Source: Clostridiales bacterium (GTDB lineage: Bacteria; Bacillota; Clostridia; Oscillospirales; Oscillospiraceae). Taken from it: a DNA stretch of 64,000 nt. Position numbers and translations under genes: made by a program. The stretch lies in assembly GCA_029268065.1 (NCBI GenBank), contig JAJUHC010000004.1, forward strand, positions 1 through 64,000. The letters are read 5' to 3'. Below, piece after piece: positions 45,937 through 56,404 of this stretch. Numbering within the stretch: position 1 is the stretch's first letter; every line of letters starts with the position of its first letter. Under the pieces are notes generated by a model. The model saw only the letters and a program-made list of their open reading frames with translations. It searched no databases and was not told the DNA's origin.

Positions 45937-48900
45937 ATGAGTTACACACCGTTTGAAGCCATCCAGATCGGCATAGCCTCGCCCGAAATGATAAGAGCCT
46001 GGTCATACGGAGAGGTAAAAAAGCCTGAGACCATCAATTACAGGACGCTCAAGCCGGAACGCGACGGTCTTTTCTGCGAAAGGATATTCGGACCGACGAA
46101 GGATTGGGAGTGCCACTGCGGAAAGTACAAGAAGATCCGCTATAAGGGCAAAATATGCGACCGCTGCGGCGTCGAGGTCACAAAATCCAAGGTTCGCCGT
46201 GAGCGCATGGGGCATATCGAGCTTGCAGCGCCCGTTTCCCATATCTGGTATTTTAAGGGCATACCCTCGAGAATGGGTCTTATTCTCGACATATCGCCGC
46301 GCGTGCTTGAGAAGGTTCTTTATTTTGCGGCATATATTGTAACGGACCCCGGCTTTACGCCGCTTATGAAGAATCAGATACTGACCGAAAAAGAATACCG
46401 CGACATGCGCGAAAAGTATGAGGACGACTTTAAGGCGGGAATGGGCGCCGAGGCTGTTAAGGAGCTGCTTGCGGACATTGACTGCGAAAAGCTTTCCGAA
46501 GAACTGAGGGCCGAGCTTAAGGACGCCTCGGGACAGAAGAAGGCCAAGCTCGTTAAGCGCCTTGAGGTGGTGGAAGCGTTCAGAATGTCGGGCAACTCAC
46601 CGACGTGGATGATCATCGACGTGCTTCCGGTCATACCGCCCGAGATACGCCCGATGGTTCAGCTCGACGGCGGACGCTTCGCGACGAGCGATCTTAACGA
46701 CCTTTACCGCAGAGTCATTAACAGAAATAACCGCTTAAAGAGGCTTATAGCGCTCAACGCTCCCGATATCATCGTCCGCAACGAAAAAAGGATGCTTCAG
46801 GAGGCCGTTGATACCCTTATTGACAACGGCAGACGCGGCAGAGCCGTTACCGGCGTAAACAGCCGCGCTTTGAAATCTCTTTCGGATATGCTCAAGGGCA
46901 AGCAGGGACGTTTCCGCCAGAACCTCCTCGGAAAGCGAGTAGACTATTCCGGGCGAAGCGTCATAGTCGTCGGACCAACGCTCAAGCTTTATCAGTGCGG
47001 CCTGCCGAAGGAAATGGCAATAGAGCTCTTCAGACCCTTTGTAATGAAGAAGCTCGTTCAGGACGGCGTCGCTAACAATATAAAGAGCGCCAAGAAAATG
47101 GTTGACAAGGGAAAGACAGAGGTGTGGGACGCGCTTGATATCATAATCAAGGAGCACCCTGTGCTTTTAAACCGCGCTCCGACGCTCCACAGGCTCGGCA
47201 TACAGGCCTTTGAGCCTGTGCTGGTCGAAGGCAGGGCGCTCAAGCTTCATCCGCTGGTTTGTACGGCCTACAACGCGGACTTTGACGGTGACCAGATGGC
47301 GGTTCACGTTCCGCTTTCCGCGGAAGCTCAGGCCGAGGCCAGGATACTGATGCTCTCGGCAAACAATCTTCTCCGCCCACAGGACGGAAAGCCGGTTACA
47401 GTGCCGACTCAGGACATGATACTCGGGGCATACTACCTTACCTATGAGAGGGAAGAAATCGGCAGCGGCAAGGTTTTTGCATCTCCGAACGAAGCCATCA
47501 TGGCCTATGACGAGGGCGCGGTGGGAATCCACGCTCCGATCAAGGTCAGGGTTCAGAAGGAAATTGACGGCGAGATTGTGACCAAACTGATAGGCACAAC
47601 CGTCGGGCGCATAATCTTCAACGAGCCGATTCCGCAGGATCTTGGTTTTGTGGACAGGAGCGACCCGGAGCATGTGCTTGATTATGAGATAAACTTCAAG
47701 ACCGGAAAGAAGCAGCTCGGGGATATAGTCAACAAGTGCATCTCAAAGCACGGCTTTACGCGCAGCACGGAGGTGCTGGACAATATCAAGGCTCTGGGCT
47801 TCAAGTACTCCACGCTGGGAGCGATAACGATCTCCATTTCCGACATGACCGTGCCGGAAGCCAAGAAAATGCTGATAAACGAAACCGAGCAGAAGGTTCT
47901 CAATATTGAGAAGCAGTACAAGCGCGGACTGATTACCAACGACGAGCGTTACAGGCTGGTCGTCGAGGAATGGGAGCGTACGACAAAGGACGTCACAAAC
48001 GCGCTCCAGAACGCACTCGATGAATTCAACCCGATATTCATGATGGCAAACTCCGGTGCCCGCGGAAGTATGAATCAGATACGCCAGCTCGCGGGCATGC
48101 GCGGACTCATGGCGAATACTGCCGGCAGAACGATTGAAATCCCGATCAAGGCAAACTTCCGCGAAGGCCTCACCGTTCTTGAATACTTCATCTCCTCCAG
48201 AGGCGCTCGAAAGGGGCTTGCCGATACGGCGCTTCGTACAGCAGACTCGGGTTACCTCACCCGCCGTCTGGTTGACGTTTCGCAGGACGTCATAATCAAG
48301 GAGCATGACTGCGGAACGCACGACGGCATCGAGGTCTCCGAGCTTACGGAAAAAGGTCAGGTCATTCTGAGCTTCGCGGACGCCATCCACGGCAGGTTCC
48401 CGGCGGACGACATAGTCCACCCGGAAACCGGCGAGATAATATTCGACAGGGACCATATGCTGCTCTTTTCGGATGCCGCTACGCTCACGGCGGCAGGGAT
48501 CAAAAAGATCAAAATACGCACGGTTCTCGCGTGCGAGGCAAGGCGCGGCGTGTGCGCAAAGTGCTACGGTATCAACCTCGCCACCGGCGAGCCCGTCAGC
48601 GCGGGAGAGGCTGTCGGCGTCATAGCGGCTCAGTCCATCGGAGAGCCGGGCACCCAGCTGACGATGCGTACCTTCCACTCCGGCGGCATCGCGGGAGACG
48701 ACATCACTCAGGGCCTTCCGAGGGTCGAGGAGCTTTTTGAGGCCAGAAAGCCGAAAAAGATGGCCCAGATTTCAGAAATCAGCGGCCGTGTGACCATAGA
48801 GGAAACTAAAAAGAACAGCGTCTGCACGATAAACGTAGTAAACGAGACGGATGGCGAAGCAAGGTCCATCATCGCGCCCATAAATTCCGGAATCAAGGTA

Positions 48901-49458
48901 ACCGACGGCGACTATATAGAAAAGGGAGCGCTCCTTACGAGCGGTTCGCTCAACCCGCACGACGTGCTTCGCATATGCGGCGTGGAAGCCGTTCAAAACT
49001 ACCTTATCCAGGAAGTCCAGAAGGTTTACCGCCAGCAGGGCGTCGACATCAACGACAAGCACATCGAAGTCATATGCCGTCAGATGATGAGGAAGGTAAG
49101 AGTGGAGGATCCGGGAGACACGGAGCTTCTCTCCGGGGCGACAGTGGATGTCTTCGAGTTCAAGGACGCGAATCAGAAGGTCCTGGACAGGATAGCGGCG
49201 GGAGAAACGGAGCTTAGAACCGCGACCTGCACAAGGCTCCTGATGGGAATAACAAAGGCTTCGCTCGCTACTGAATCCTTCCTGTCCGCGGCGTCCTTCC
49301 AGGAAACCACAAAGGTGCTTACCGAAGCCGCCATAAAGGGTAAAATCGACCACCTTATAGGACTCAAGGAGAACGTCATAATAGGAAAGCTCATTCCGGC
49401 CGGATCGGGTCTCGGGCTTTACAGGGATTTTGTTGAGACGGAGCCCGCCTGCGAATGA
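45937..49458 (+). CDS. rpoC: RNA polymerase subunit beta'
   Basis: The 1173-residue protein holds the catalytic centre. The N-terminal zinc finger uses Cys59, Cys61, Cys74 and Cys77. The magnesium loop NADFDGDQM has Asp448, Asp450 and Asp452. The bridge helix and trigger loop follow ([21 protein letters not shown]), and a second zinc site is [11 protein letters not shown]. The large insertion in the trigger loop found in Proteobacteria is absent, as expected for Firmicutes. The ATG at 45937 is served by GAGGAGG inside the acidic tail of rpoB. It is co-transcribed with rpoB. Confidence 0.98.
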   Translation: MSYTPFEAIQIGIASPEMIRAWSYGEVKKPETINYRTLKPERDGLFCERIFGPTKDWECHCGKYKKIRYKGKICDRCGVEVTKSKVRRERMGHIELAAPVSHIWYFKGIPSRMGLILDISPRVLEKVLYFAAYIVTDPGFTPLMKNQILTEKEYRDMREKYEDDFKAGMGAEAVKELLADIDCEKLSEELRAELKDASGQKKAKLVKRLEVVEAFRMSGNSPTWMIIDVLPVIPPEIRPMVQLDGGRFATSDLNDLYRRVINRNNRLKRLIALNAPDIIVRNEKRMLQEAVDTLIDNGRRGRAVTGVNSRALKSLSDMLKGKQGRFRQNLLGKRVDYSGRSVIVVGPTLKLYQCGLPKEMAIELFRPFVMKKLVQDGVANNIKSAKKMVDKGKTEVWDALDIIIKEHPVLLNRAPTLHRLGIQAFEPVLVEGRALKLHPLVCTAYNADFDGDQMAVHVPLSAEAQAEARILMLSANNLLRPQDGKPVTVPTQDMILGAYYLTYEREEIGSGKVFASPNEAIMAYDEGAVGIHAPIKVRVQKEIDGEIVTKLIGTTVGRIIFNEPIPQDLGFVDRSDPEHVLDYEINFKTGKKQLGDIVNKCISKHGFTRSTEVLDNIKALGFKYSTLGAITISISDMTVPEAKKMLINETEQKVLNIEKQYKRGLITNDERYRLVVEEWERTTKDVTNALQNALDEFNPIFMMANSGARGSMNQIRQLAGMRGLMANTAGRTIEIPIKANFREGLTVLEYFISSRGARKGLADTALRTADSGYLTRRLVDVSQDVIIKEHDCGTHDGIEVSELTEKGQVILSFADAIHGRFPADDIVHPETGEIIFDRDHMLLFSDAATLTAAGIKKIKIRTVLACEARRGVCAKCYGINLATGEPVSAGEAVGVIAAQSIGEPGTQLTMRTFHSGGIAGDDITQGLPRVEELFEARKPKKMAQISEISGRVTIEETKKNSVCTINVVNETDGEARSIIAPINSGIKVTDGDYIEKGALLTSGSLNPHDVLRICGVEAVQNYLIQEVQKVYRQQGVDINDKHIEVICRQMMRKVRVEDPGDTELLSGATVDVFEFKDANQKVLDRIAAGETELRTATCTRLLMGITKASLATESFLSAASFQETTKVLTEAAIKGKIDHLIGLKENVIIGKLIPAGSGLGLYRDFVETEPACE

Positions 49459-49523
49459 TTATGCGGGCTTTTCAGCCTGTGCGTGCATAAAATGATCATT
49501 GCCGCATGTTTCGAAGCGCACGG

Positions 49524-49552
49524 GGGCGCGGCAAGAACTGGAAGCCGCGCCC
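49524..49552 (+). terminator. GC-rich hairpin after rpoC
   Basis: A perfect 9-bp stem GGGCGCGGC/GCCGCGCCC with an 11-nt loop lies 65 bases after the rpoC stop. There is no T-tract, but a new promoter follows at once, so it probably attenuates read-through. Confidence 0.5.
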
Positions 49553-49567
49553 TGCGAAATATATTTG

Positions 49568-49596
49568 TTGACTCTGTGCAAATATTGTGCTAAAAT
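49568..49596 (+). promoter_or_regulatory. Promoter of the L7Ae-like / str operon
   Basis: TTGACT (49568-49573), 17 bases, TAAAAT (49591-49596), with TGC before the -10. The start would be near 49603, 23 bases before the GTG of the L7Ae-like gene. Confidence 0.85.
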
Positions 49597-49625
49597 ACTA
49601 TGCAGTTTGCGGAAGGAAGGTTGCT

Positions 49626-49868
49626 GTGCTTTCTGAGTTAAAAAACGGCAAAAAGCTAGTTGGACTGAACCAGTGCCGCAAGGCCGTAAATAACGGAAGC
49701 GCGGCGGCGGTGTTCATTGCGGAAGACTCCGAAAACCGTATAAGGCTTTCGCTTCTGGATCTTTGCAGGGCAAACGGAGTCGAAACAGTTTTTGTTCCGA
49801 CGATGAAGGAGCTTGGCAGCGCCTGCGGCATCGAGGTAGGGGCCGCGGCAGCCGTGTTGTTGAAATAA
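49626..49868 (+). CDS. L7Ae/YbxF-family ribosomal or K-turn-binding protein
   Basis: The 80-residue protein is an L7Ae-fold RNA-binding protein of the YbxF (RplGB) type, which binds kink-turn RNAs. It shows GKKLVGLNQCRKAVNNG, AAAVFIAEDSE and the C-terminal MKELGSACGIEVGAAAAVLL, the most conserved family segment. Start GTG 49626 has GGAAGGAAGG five bases upstream; the longer frame from 49587 overlaps the promoter and is rejected. The position between rpoC and rpsL is the same as in Bacillus subtilis. Confidence 0.92.
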   Translation: MLSELKNGKKLVGLNQCRKAVNNGSAAAVFIAEDSENRIRLSLLDLCRANGVETVFVPTMKELGSACGIEVGAAAAVLLK

Positions 49869-49935
49869 AGGCATTTTTACGGATTAAATCATTTATTCCG
49901 ATAAAAATATAGTAAATGAGGAAAGGAGGAAAATA

Positions 49936-50382
49936 ATGCCCACTTTTAATCAGCTTGTCAGAAAGGGCAGGGAGCAGGTAACCTATAAGTCCACCTCGCC
50001 GGCAATGCAGAAGGGTCTCAATACTCTGAAAAACAGGGAAACCGACCTTCCGTCTCCGCAGAAAAGAGGAGTCTGCACGGCGGTGAGAACATCTACCCCC
50101 AAAAAGCCCAACTCGGCGCTTCGTAAGATAGCCCGCGTACGTCTTTCCAATGGTTATGAAGTGACAGCCTACATCCCCGGCATAGGACATAATCTTCAGG
50201 AGCACTCCGTCGTTATGATCCGCGGCGGGCGTGTCAAGGATCTGCCTGGCGTGAGATATCACATCATTCGCGGAACCCTCGACTCACAGGGCGTTGCAAA
50301 GCGTATGCAGGGAAGAAGCAAGTACGGCGCGAAGAGACCGAAGCCCGGTCAGGCTGCGGCCGCCGCAGGACGCAAGAAGTAA
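49936..50382 (+). CDS. rpsL: 30S ribosomal protein S12
   Basis: The 148-residue S12 contributes to decoding. It contains [20 protein letters not shown] with the streptomycin-contact Lys, [15 protein letters not shown], and [12 protein letters not shown] with the Asp that RimO methylthiolates. It is longer than most S12 because of an insertion of about 13 residues between SPAM and PQKRG, a form known in some Clostridia and Negativicutes, and an Ala-rich basic tail. AAAGGAGG precedes the ATG. It is followed by a structured 146-base spacer and rpsG. Confidence 0.98.
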   Translation: MPTFNQLVRKGREQVTYKSTSPAMQKGLNTLKNRETDLPSPQKRGVCTAVRTSTPKKPNSALRKIARVRLSNGYEVTAYIPGIGHNLQEHSVVMIRGGRVKDLPGVRYHIIRGTLDSQGVAKRMQGRSKYGAKRPKPGQAAAAAGRKK

Positions 50383-50395
50383 GCTCGGCTTTTCA

Positions 50396-50462
50396 GCAAG
50401 GCGGTGCCTTGCCGGAAGATTAACATATTGTGATATAAATTCTGGTATGTTATCTTGAGGCA
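50396..50462 (+). promoter_or_regulatory. Structured rpsL-rpsG intercistronic region
   Basis: GCAAGGC/GCCTTGC (50396-50402 with 50406-50412) can form a short hairpin. Alternatively a longer hairpin forms between TGCC plus AAGATTAACATA (50410-50427) and TATGTTATCTT plus GGCA (50446-50462). The two overlap, so they are mutually exclusive. In Escherichia coli S7 binds this same intercistronic spot to control the str operon, so an S7 site is plausible. Confidence 0.4.
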
Positions 50463-50528
50463 GGCATTCACGGAGGAAGTATTTCCTTCGAGTACCTATG
50501 AAATCATTTTATGAAGGAGGGAAGCATA

Positions 50529-50999
50529 GTGCCCAGAAGAGGTAACGTACCCAAAAGGGAAATTTTGCCGGATCCGTTATACAATTCGGTTCTGGTGACA
50601 AAGCTGGTCAACAGCATAATGCTGGACGGCAAAAAGGGCGTGGCGCAGAAGGTAGTTTACGGCGCTTTTGAGACAATCGAAGAGAAAACCGGAAAATCCG
50701 CTCTCGACGTTTTTATCCAGGCAATGGAAAATATCATGCCCTCGCTTGAAGTAAAGGCCCGCCGCGTGGGCGGCGCCACCTATCAGGTCCCTATCGAGGT
50801 TAGACCTGAAAGACGCCAGACACTTGGACTGCGCTGGATAACGAATTATTCGAGATCCCGCAGCGAAAAGACAATGAAGGAACGCTTGGCCGCAGAAATT
50901 ATGGATGCAAGCAACAATACCGGAAACTCGGTCAAGAAGAAGGAAGACATGCATAAGATGGCCGAGGCAAACAGAGCGTTCTCGCATTACCGCTGGTAA
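50529..50999 (+). CDS. rpsG: 30S ribosomal protein S7
   Basis: The 156-residue protein organises the 30S head and touches the E site. It begins [20 protein letters not shown] and has [15 protein letters not shown], the [14 protein letters not shown] beta arm and [38 protein letters not shown]. Start GTG 50529 follows AAGGAGGG by seven bases; the ATG at 50511 lies inside that ribosome site and is rejected. Exact usual length. fusA follows after 34 bases. Confidence 0.98.
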   Translation: MPRRGNVPKREILPDPLYNSVLVTKLVNSIMLDGKKGVAQKVVYGAFETIEEKTGKSALDVFIQAMENIMPSLEVKARRVGGATYQVPIEVRPERRQTLGLRWITNYSRSRSEKTMKERLAAEIMDASNNTGNSVKKKEDMHKMAEANRAFSHYRW

Positions 51000-51033
51000 T
51001 CCATTTGCGGATAATTGAAATAGGAGAAGATTT

Positions 51034-53112
51034 ATGCCAAGGCAATGTACCCTCAAGAATACGAGAAATATCGGAATAATGGCGCACATAGATGCGGGAA
51101 AGACAACGACGACAGAGCGTATACTGTTCTATACCGGACGCACCTATAAGCTGGGCGAGGTCCATGAGGGCGCCGCCACGATGGACTGGATGGAGCAGGA
51201 GCAGGAGCGAGGCATAACCATAACCTCCGCAGCGACGACCTGTTTTTGGAAGGAACACCGCATCAACATAATAGACACCCCCGGACACGTCGATTTTACG
51301 GTCGAGGTCGAGCGCTCGCTGAGAGTTCTCGACGGGAGCGTTACGGTCATGTGTGCCAAGGGCGGGGTTGAGCCACAGTCTGAGACCGTTTGGCGGCAGG
51401 CCGATCGCTACCATGTTCCCAGAATGATTTACGTCAACAAAATGGACATTATGGGTGCGGATTTTTACCGCGTTCTCGGCATGATCCGCGACAGACTCAA
51501 GTGCAACGCGGTTCCCATCCAGCTGCCCATTGGCAAGGAATCGGAATTCAAAGGAATAGTGGACCTGATTGAAATGAAAGCCGACGTTTACTACGACGAG
51601 CTCGGAAAGGACATGCGGGTCGAGGATATTCCCGAGGACATGAAGGAGCTGGCGCTCGAGTACAGAACGGCCTTGCTTGAGGCGGTTTCCGATTTTGACG
51701 ACGAGATCATGATGATGTATCTGGAAGGCGAAGAGGTTCCGACAGATATGATTAAGACCGCCATAAGGAAAGCTACCATAGCCAACGAGATGGTTCCCGT
51801 GGTTTGCGGCACTTCCTACCGCAACAAGGGAGTGCAGAAGCTCTTAGACGCGATTGTGGACTATATGCCTTCGCCTCTGGATATACCTCCGATTGAAGGT
51901 ACAAACCCCGATACGGGCGAAACGGAAACAAGACCCGCCGACGACAGCGCCCCGTTTTCGGCTCTTGCTTTTAAGATCATGACGGACCCTTATGTCGGAA
52001 GGCTTTCGTTCTTCCGCGTGTATTCCGGAACGGTAAACTCAGGCACGACGGTGATAAATTCCACGAAGGGGAACAGGGAACGTCTGGGGCGCATCCTTCA
52101 GATGCACGCCAACCACAGGGAGGATATCGAAACCGTTTACTCCGGAGACATCGCGGCTGTCGTCGGCCTGAAAAACACCACGACTGGCGATACGCTCTGC
52201 GACGACAAAAACCCGATAATCCTTGAATCCATGGAATTTCCGGAGCCCGTAATAAGAGTCGCGATAGAGCCCAAGACCAAGGCCGGACAGGAAAAGATGG
52301 GAATAGCGCTCTCGAAGCTCGCAGAAGAGGATCCGACCTTCAAGACCTATACCGACACGGACACCGGACAGACAATTATCGCAGGAATGGGGGAGCTCCA
52401 TCTCGAAATCATAGTGGACAGGCTCCTTCGCGAGTTCAAGGTGGAAGCCAATGTCGGCAAGCCGCAGGTTGCCTATAAGGAAACAATCAAGAAATCCGCT
52501 ACAGCCGATACGAGATATGTCCGCCAGTCGGGCGGAAAGGGGCAGTACGGTCACGTCAAGATCACCGTCGAACCGAACGAATCCGGCAAGGGGTACGAGT
52601 TCATCGACAAAATCGTGGGCGGCGCGATACCCAAGGAGTATATACCGGCTGTCGACCAGGGAATCCAGGGAGCGATGCAGTCCGGCGTGCTCGCCGGCTT
52701 CAATGTTGTGGACGTCAAGGTTACGCTGTTCGACGGCTCCTTCCACGAGGTGGACTCCTCTGAAATGGCGTTTAAGATAGCGGGAAGTATGGCCTTCAAG
52801 GAGGCCTGCCTGAAGGCCAGCCCGACAATTCTCGAGCCCATCATGAAGGTGGTCGTAACGGTTCCCGAGGAGTATATGGGCGACGTCATGGGCGATATAA
52901 GCTCCCGCCGCGGACAGATACTCGGAATGGAGACAAGAAGCGGCGCGACTCAGATCGAATCCAATGTTCCGCTCTCCGAGATGTTCGGATATGCGACGGA
53001 CCTTCGAAGCAGGACGCAGGGAAGAGGAAATTACAGCATGGAACCCAGCCATTATATTGAAATTCCCAAGTCCATTCAGGACAGCATAATCAACGCCTCG
53101 GGAAGGCAGTAG
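51034..53112 (+). CDS. fusA: Elongation factor G
   Basis: The 692-residue GTPase drives translocation and, with RRF, ribosome recycling. G1 is [12 protein letters not shown], the switch regions include [10 protein letters not shown] and DTPGHVDF, and the NKMD specificity motif is kept. Domains II-V follow, with [10 protein letters not shown] in domain IV. The sequence matches canonical Firmicute EF-G rather than the EF-G2 paralogues. TAGGAGAAG precedes the ATG. It is part of rpsL-rpsG-fusA. Confidence 0.98.
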   Translation: MPRQCTLKNTRNIGIMAHIDAGKTTTTERILFYTGRTYKLGEVHEGAATMDWMEQEQERGITITSAATTCFWKEHRINIIDTPGHVDFTVEVERSLRVLDGSVTVMCAKGGVEPQSETVWRQADRYHVPRMIYVNKMDIMGADFYRVLGMIRDRLKCNAVPIQLPIGKESEFKGIVDLIEMKADVYYDELGKDMRVEDIPEDMKELALEYRTALLEAVSDFDDEIMMMYLEGEEVPTDMIKTAIRKATIANEMVPVVCGTSYRNKGVQKLLDAIVDYMPSPLDIPPIEGTNPDTGETETRPADDSAPFSALAFKIMTDPYVGRLSFFRVYSGTVNSGTTVINSTKGNRERLGRILQMHANHREDIETVYSGDIAAVVGLKNTTTGDTLCDDKNPIILESMEFPEPVIRVAIEPKTKAGQEKMGIALSKLAEEDPTFKTYTDTDTGQTIIAGMGELHLEIIVDRLLREFKVEANVGKPQVAYKETIKKSATADTRYVRQSGGKGQYGHVKITVEPNESGKGYEFIDKIVGGAIPKEYIPAVDQGIQGAMQSGVLAGFNVVDVKVTLFDGSFHEVDSSEMAFKIAGSMAFKEACLKASPTILEPIMKVVVTVPEEYMGDVMGDISSRRGQILGMETRSGATQIESNVPLSEMFGYATDLRSRTQGRGNYSMEPSHYIEIPKSIQDSIINASGRQ

Positions 53113-53139
53113 GATTCGGTTCCCGATGGTAAAAAAATG

Positions 53140-53168
53140 TTGCAAAAACAGCCTCTCTGCTGTAAAAT
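53140..53168 (+). promoter_or_regulatory. Promoter of tuf
   Basis: TTGCAA (53140-53145), 17 bases, TAAAAT (53163-53168), 27 bases after fusA. tuf can thus be made separately from the str operon. Confidence 0.75.
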
Positions 53169-53226
53169 AGCTCCGTCACTAATAAAAATAATATTTTTTA
53201 ATTGATAATAAGGAGGACAACTCACC

Positions 53227-54426
53227 ATGGCTAAGCAAAAGTTTGAGAGAACAAAGCCCCACGTAAATATCGGAACCATTGGTCACGTTGACCATGGCAA
53301 GACCACGCTTACCGCTGCTATTACCAAGTACCTCAGCTTCCTCGGAAAGGCCAAGTTCGAAGCGTACGACCAGATCGACAAGGCACCCGAAGAGAGAGAA
53401 AGAGGTATTACAATCAATACCGCTCACGTTGAATATGAGACCGAAAAGCGCCATTACGCCCACGTTGACTGCCCGGGACATGCCGACTATATCAAGAACA
53501 TGATCACCGGAGCGGCTCAGATGGACGGCGCGATTCTCGTTATCGCCGCTTCCGACGGTCCTATGGCGCAGACCCGCGAGCACATAATCCTTGCCCGTCA
53601 GGTCGGCGTTCCCGCCATCGTTGTTTTCCTTAATAAGATCGACCAGGTTGATGACCCCGAGCTTATCGAGCTCGTCGAGATGGAGGTTCGCGAGCTTCTG
53701 AACAAGGAAAAGTTCCCCGGAGACGATATTCCCATTATCAAGGGTTCCGGTCTGAACGCGCTTGCCAGCACATCCACAGATGTTAACGCTCCCGAGTATG
53801 CCTGCATCAAGGAGCTTATGGACGCTGTCGACAGCTACATCCCCACTCCCGAGCGCAAGGCCGACCTGCCTTTCCTCATGCCTGTTGAAGACGTGTTCAC
53901 GATCACAGGCCGCGGCACCGTCACCACGGGCCGCGTTGAGCGCGGAAGAGTCAAGGTGGGAGACGAAGTCGAAATAGTCGGCATCAAGCCCACCAAGAAG
54001 TCCGTAGTTACTGGAACCGAGATGTTCCACAAGACACTTGAGTACGCCGAGGCCGGCGACAACGTGGGAACGCTTCTCCGCGGTATCGCGAAGAACGATG
54101 TCGAAAGAGGACAGGTTCTTGCTAAGCCCGGCAGCATCAAGCCCCTCACCAAGTTCAAGGGCCAGGTTTACGTTCTGACCAAGGAAGAGGGCGGACGCCA
54201 CACCCCGTTCTTCAACAACTATCGTCCGCAGTTCTATTTCCGCACGACAGACGTTACCGGTATCATCCAGCTTCCGGAAGGCACAGAGATGTGCGTTCCC
54301 GGCGACAACGTCGACATGGTCGTTGAGCTCATCACTCCCATCGCCATTGAGACGGGTCTCCGCTTCGCTATCCGCGAGGGCGGCAGGACAGTAGGTTCCG
54401 GCGTTGTTATCGAGGTAATGCAATAG
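53227..54426 (+). CDS. tuf: Elongation factor Tu
   Basis: The 399-residue GTPase delivers aminoacyl-tRNA. It has [18 protein letters not shown] (G1), [15 protein letters not shown] (switch I), [12 protein letters not shown] (switch II) and NKIDQVDD. Domains II and III are intact, including [13 protein letters not shown] and the C-terminal [21 protein letters not shown] precedes the ATG. Codon choice is more C-ending than in neighbouring genes, as expected for a very highly expressed gene. Own promoter and strong terminator. Confidence 0.99.
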   Translation: MAKQKFERTKPHVNIGTIGHVDHGKTTLTAAITKYLSFLGKAKFEAYDQIDKAPEERERGITINTAHVEYETEKRHYAHVDCPGHADYIKNMITGAAQMDGAILVIAASDGPMAQTREHIILARQVGVPAIVVFLNKIDQVDDPELIELVEMEVRELLNKEKFPGDDIPIIKGSGLNALASTSTDVNAPEYACIKELMDAVDSYIPTPERKADLPFLMPVEDVFTITGRGTVTTGRVERGRVKVGDEVEIVGIKPTKKSVVTGTEMFHKTLEYAEAGDNVGTLLRGIAKNDVERGQVLAKPGSIKPLTKFKGQVYVLTKEEGGRHTPFFNNYRPQFYFRTTDVTGIIQLPEGTEMCVPGDNVDMVVELITPIAIETGLRFAIREGGRTVGSGVVIEVMQ

Positions 54427-54437
54427 TATACGGAATT

Positions 54438-54480
54438 TTAAGCCCGCATCGCAGGATGCGGGCTTAACTTTTTGTTTTTT
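54438..54480 (+). terminator. Strong intrinsic terminator of tuf
   Basis: A 12-13-bp stem (54438/54439-54450 with 54455-54466/54467), GCAG loop, then a T-rich tail of CTTTTTGTTTTTT. It lies 12 bases after the tuf stop. Confidence 0.95.
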
Positions 54481-54527
54481 GTCATTTTTTAAGCTTTTTT
54501 ATATTAATAAAAATATCGCACAGTTAC

Positions 54528-54555
54528 TTGATTAAAAAATAAAAAGGTGTATAAT
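54528..54555 (+). promoter_or_regulatory. Promoter of carD
   Basis: TTGATT (54528-54533), 16 bases, TATAAT (54550-54555). The start near 54562 is about 45 bases before the carD GTG. Confidence 0.7.
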
Positions 54556-54606
54556 AAAATGTGATGAAATATGCTTAATCGCAGGAATCAGGAAGGAGGT
54601 ATTCCC

Positions 54607-55080
54607 GTGTTCAATATAGGGGACAGGATAGCGCACCCGATGCATGGGGCTGGGATTATAGCGGACATAGAAAAAAAGAAGATAAACGGCATAATAAGGG
54701 AATACTACGTCCTTAAGTTGCCTGTCGGAGGCATGCTCGTTATGATACCAACGGAAAACTGCGAGGAAATCGGTGTCAGGCCAATAATCGACGAACGTCA
54801 GGCCGACAGGATTATCGACGCCATTTCCGGAATAGAAATAGATATGTCGCAGAACTGGAACAGACGCTACCGAGAAAATATGCTCAGGATAAAGAGCGGC
54901 GACCTTATCGAAGTCGCAAGGGTGGTAAAGGGCCTGATGGCCCGCGATTTGGAAAGAGGGCTTTCAACGGGTGAACGGAAGATGCTGCGCAGTGCAAAGC
55001 AGATACTTATTTCGGAGATAGTCCTGTCCAAGCACTCCTCATATGAGGCGGTCGAGGAGCTCATTAATTCGGTTATGTAA
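54607..55080 (+). CDS. carD: CarD family transcriptional regulator
   Basis: The 157-residue protein has the N-terminal CarD/TRCF RNA-polymerase-interaction fold (VFNIGDRIAHPMHGAGII through LVMIPTENC) and a helical DNA-binding half with RRYRENMLRIKSGDLIEVARVVKGL. CarD stabilises open promoter complexes at rRNA and other promoters. Start GTG 54607 follows AAGGAGGT and begins at the conserved Val-Phe; the longer frame from 54571 is upstream of that site. It precedes ispD and ispF as in many Gram-positive genomes, although a terminator lies between. Confidence 0.92.
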   Translation: MFNIGDRIAHPMHGAGIIADIEKKKINGIIREYYVLKLPVGGMLVMIPTENCEEIGVRPIIDERQADRIIDAISGIEIDMSQNWNRRYRENMLRIKSGDLIEVARVVKGLMARDLERGLSTGERKMLRSAKQILISEIVLSKHSSYEAVEELINSVM

Positions 55081-55130
55081 CGTATCGGCTGCTTAAAATG
55101 AAATGTCGGACACTGAATATAATAATAAAT

Positions 55131-55155
55131 AGGGCTGTAATTACAGCTCTTTTTA
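55131..55155 (+). terminator. Terminator after carD
   Basis: AGGGCTG (55131-55137) pairs with CAGCTCT (55144-55150) with one G-U pair and a TAATTA loop, followed by TTTTTATAT. It lies 51 bases past the carD stop. Confidence 0.7.
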
Positions 55156-55262
55156 TATAAAGGGGCGATAATTTTACGGCCTTATTCGCAAAGCAAAAAA
55201 ACCCTAAAACGAGCCGCGGATTCTGCAGCGCGGTAATCGTCGCCGCGGGCAGCGGCGAGCGG

Positions 55263-55907
55263 ATGCAGGGCATAAACAAGCTTTTTGCGGAGCTAGGCGG
55301 GGTGCCCGTGCTTTTGCGCAGCATTCTGGCGTTTGAAAAATGCGCCTGTATAGACGAGATCGTTGTAGTGGCGAGAACAGAAGAGATTGGCGTGATATGC
55401 GAGCTCGCGGCCCGAAACGGCGTTAAAAAGCTCTCCAAGGTAATAGGAGGGGGCGAGAAACGCAGCGATTCGGTGTATAAAGGACTTATGGAGGTATCCT
55501 CAAAATCGGTTTTGACGGCGATACACGACGGTGCTAGGCCGCTTGTGACCGAGAAGGTCATCGAATCCGCCGTTTTGGCCGCGATGGAGTCGGAAGCCGC
55601 CGCTCCGGCGGTTCGGGTAAAGGACACAATTAAATCTGTAAGCTCGGGAAGGGTGACGAATACCCCAGACAGGTCGCTGCTTTACGCGGTACAGACCCCA
55701 CAGGTCTTCAAAACGGATATAATAAAGGCCGCCCTGACGGCAGCGATAGAATCCGGCGCGGAGCTTACGGACGACTGCATGGCTCTGGAGAGACTCGGAA
55801 TCCCTGTCAGAATAACCGAGGGCGACTACAATAACATAAAGATCACTACCCCGGAAGATCTGGCGGTAGCGGAGGCGGTTCTCCGCGGAAGGAGTGGTGA
55901 AGCATGA
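55263..55907 (+). CDS. ispD: 2-C-methyl-D-erythritol 4-phosphate cytidylyltransferase (start uncertain)
   Basis: IspD couples CTP to methylerythritol phosphate in the MEP isoprenoid pathway. Motifs KLFAELGGVPVLLRSI, AIHDGARPLV, VKDTIK, LYAVQTPQVF and TDDCMALERLG are clear. The coordinates start at the first canonical codon (ATG 55263). However, the essential CTP-binding segment AVIVAAGSGER is encoded in the same frame just upstream (55230-55262). That frame is open back to 55161 but contains no ATG, GTG or TTG. The real protein is therefore about 230 residues and begins near 55170-55224 from a rare codon, or there is an indel near the A7 run at 55195-55201. It overlaps ispF as ATGA. Confidence 0.88.
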   Translation: MQGINKLFAELGGVPVLLRSILAFEKCACIDEIVVVARTEEIGVICELAARNGVKKLSKVIGGGEKRSDSVYKGLMEVSSKSVLTAIHDGARPLVTEKVIESAVLAAMESEAAAPAVRVKDTIKSVSSGRVTNTPDRSLLYAVQTPQVFKTDIIKAALTAAIESGAELTDDCMALERLGIPVRITEGDYNNIKITTPEDLAVAEAVLRGRSGEA

Positions 55908-56395
55908 GGATCGGGCACGGATATGATGTTCATCGCTTTGAAAAAGGACTGAGGCTTGTTCTCTGCGGAACGGAAATCCCGTATGAATATGGCCTTAAAG
56001 GCCATTCCGACGCGGATGTCGCGGTTCACGCTCTTATGGACGCGCTGCTGGGAGCCGCGGCGATGGGAGACATCGGAAAGCACTTTCCGCCTTCCGACCC
56101 CCAGTACAAGGGCATAAGCAGCATGGAGCTTTTGGGCAGGGTAATGGCGCTCCTTTCCGATAACGGGTACGAAATCGGAAACGTCGACATTACCGTGATC
56201 GCCGAAAAGCCGAAAATCGCCGCATATATCATGCGGATGCGGGAAAACCTAGCCGAAGCTTTGAACACGGATATTCAGAGCGTCAGCGTAAAGGCGACGA
56301 CCGAGGAGGGGCTGGGCTTCACCGGCGCGCTGCTTGGCATCGCGGCCCATTCGGTGGTTTTGATAAAGGAAAAAACCGGAAATCAGCTTCTTTAA
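55904..56395 (+). CDS. ispF: 2-C-methyl-D-erythritol 2,4-cyclodiphosphate synthase
   Basis: The 163-residue trimeric enzyme follows IspE in the MEP pathway. Metal ligands Asp8, His10 and His42 are in GYDVHRF and VHALMDALLGA. GDIGKHFPPSD and the C-terminal VKATTEEGLGFTG are standard. It overlaps the ispD stop by four bases (ATGA), so IspD and IspF are made together. engB follows after nine bases. Confidence 0.97.
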   Translation: MRIGHGYDVHRFEKGLRLVLCGTEIPYEYGLKGHSDADVAVHALMDALLGAAAMGDIGKHFPPSDPQYKGISSMELLGRVMALLSDNGYEIGNVDITVIAEKPKIAAYIMRMRENLAEALNTDIQSVSVKATTEEGLGFTGALLGIAAHSVVLIKEKTGNQLL

Positions 56396-56404
56396 ACGGA
56401 GATA

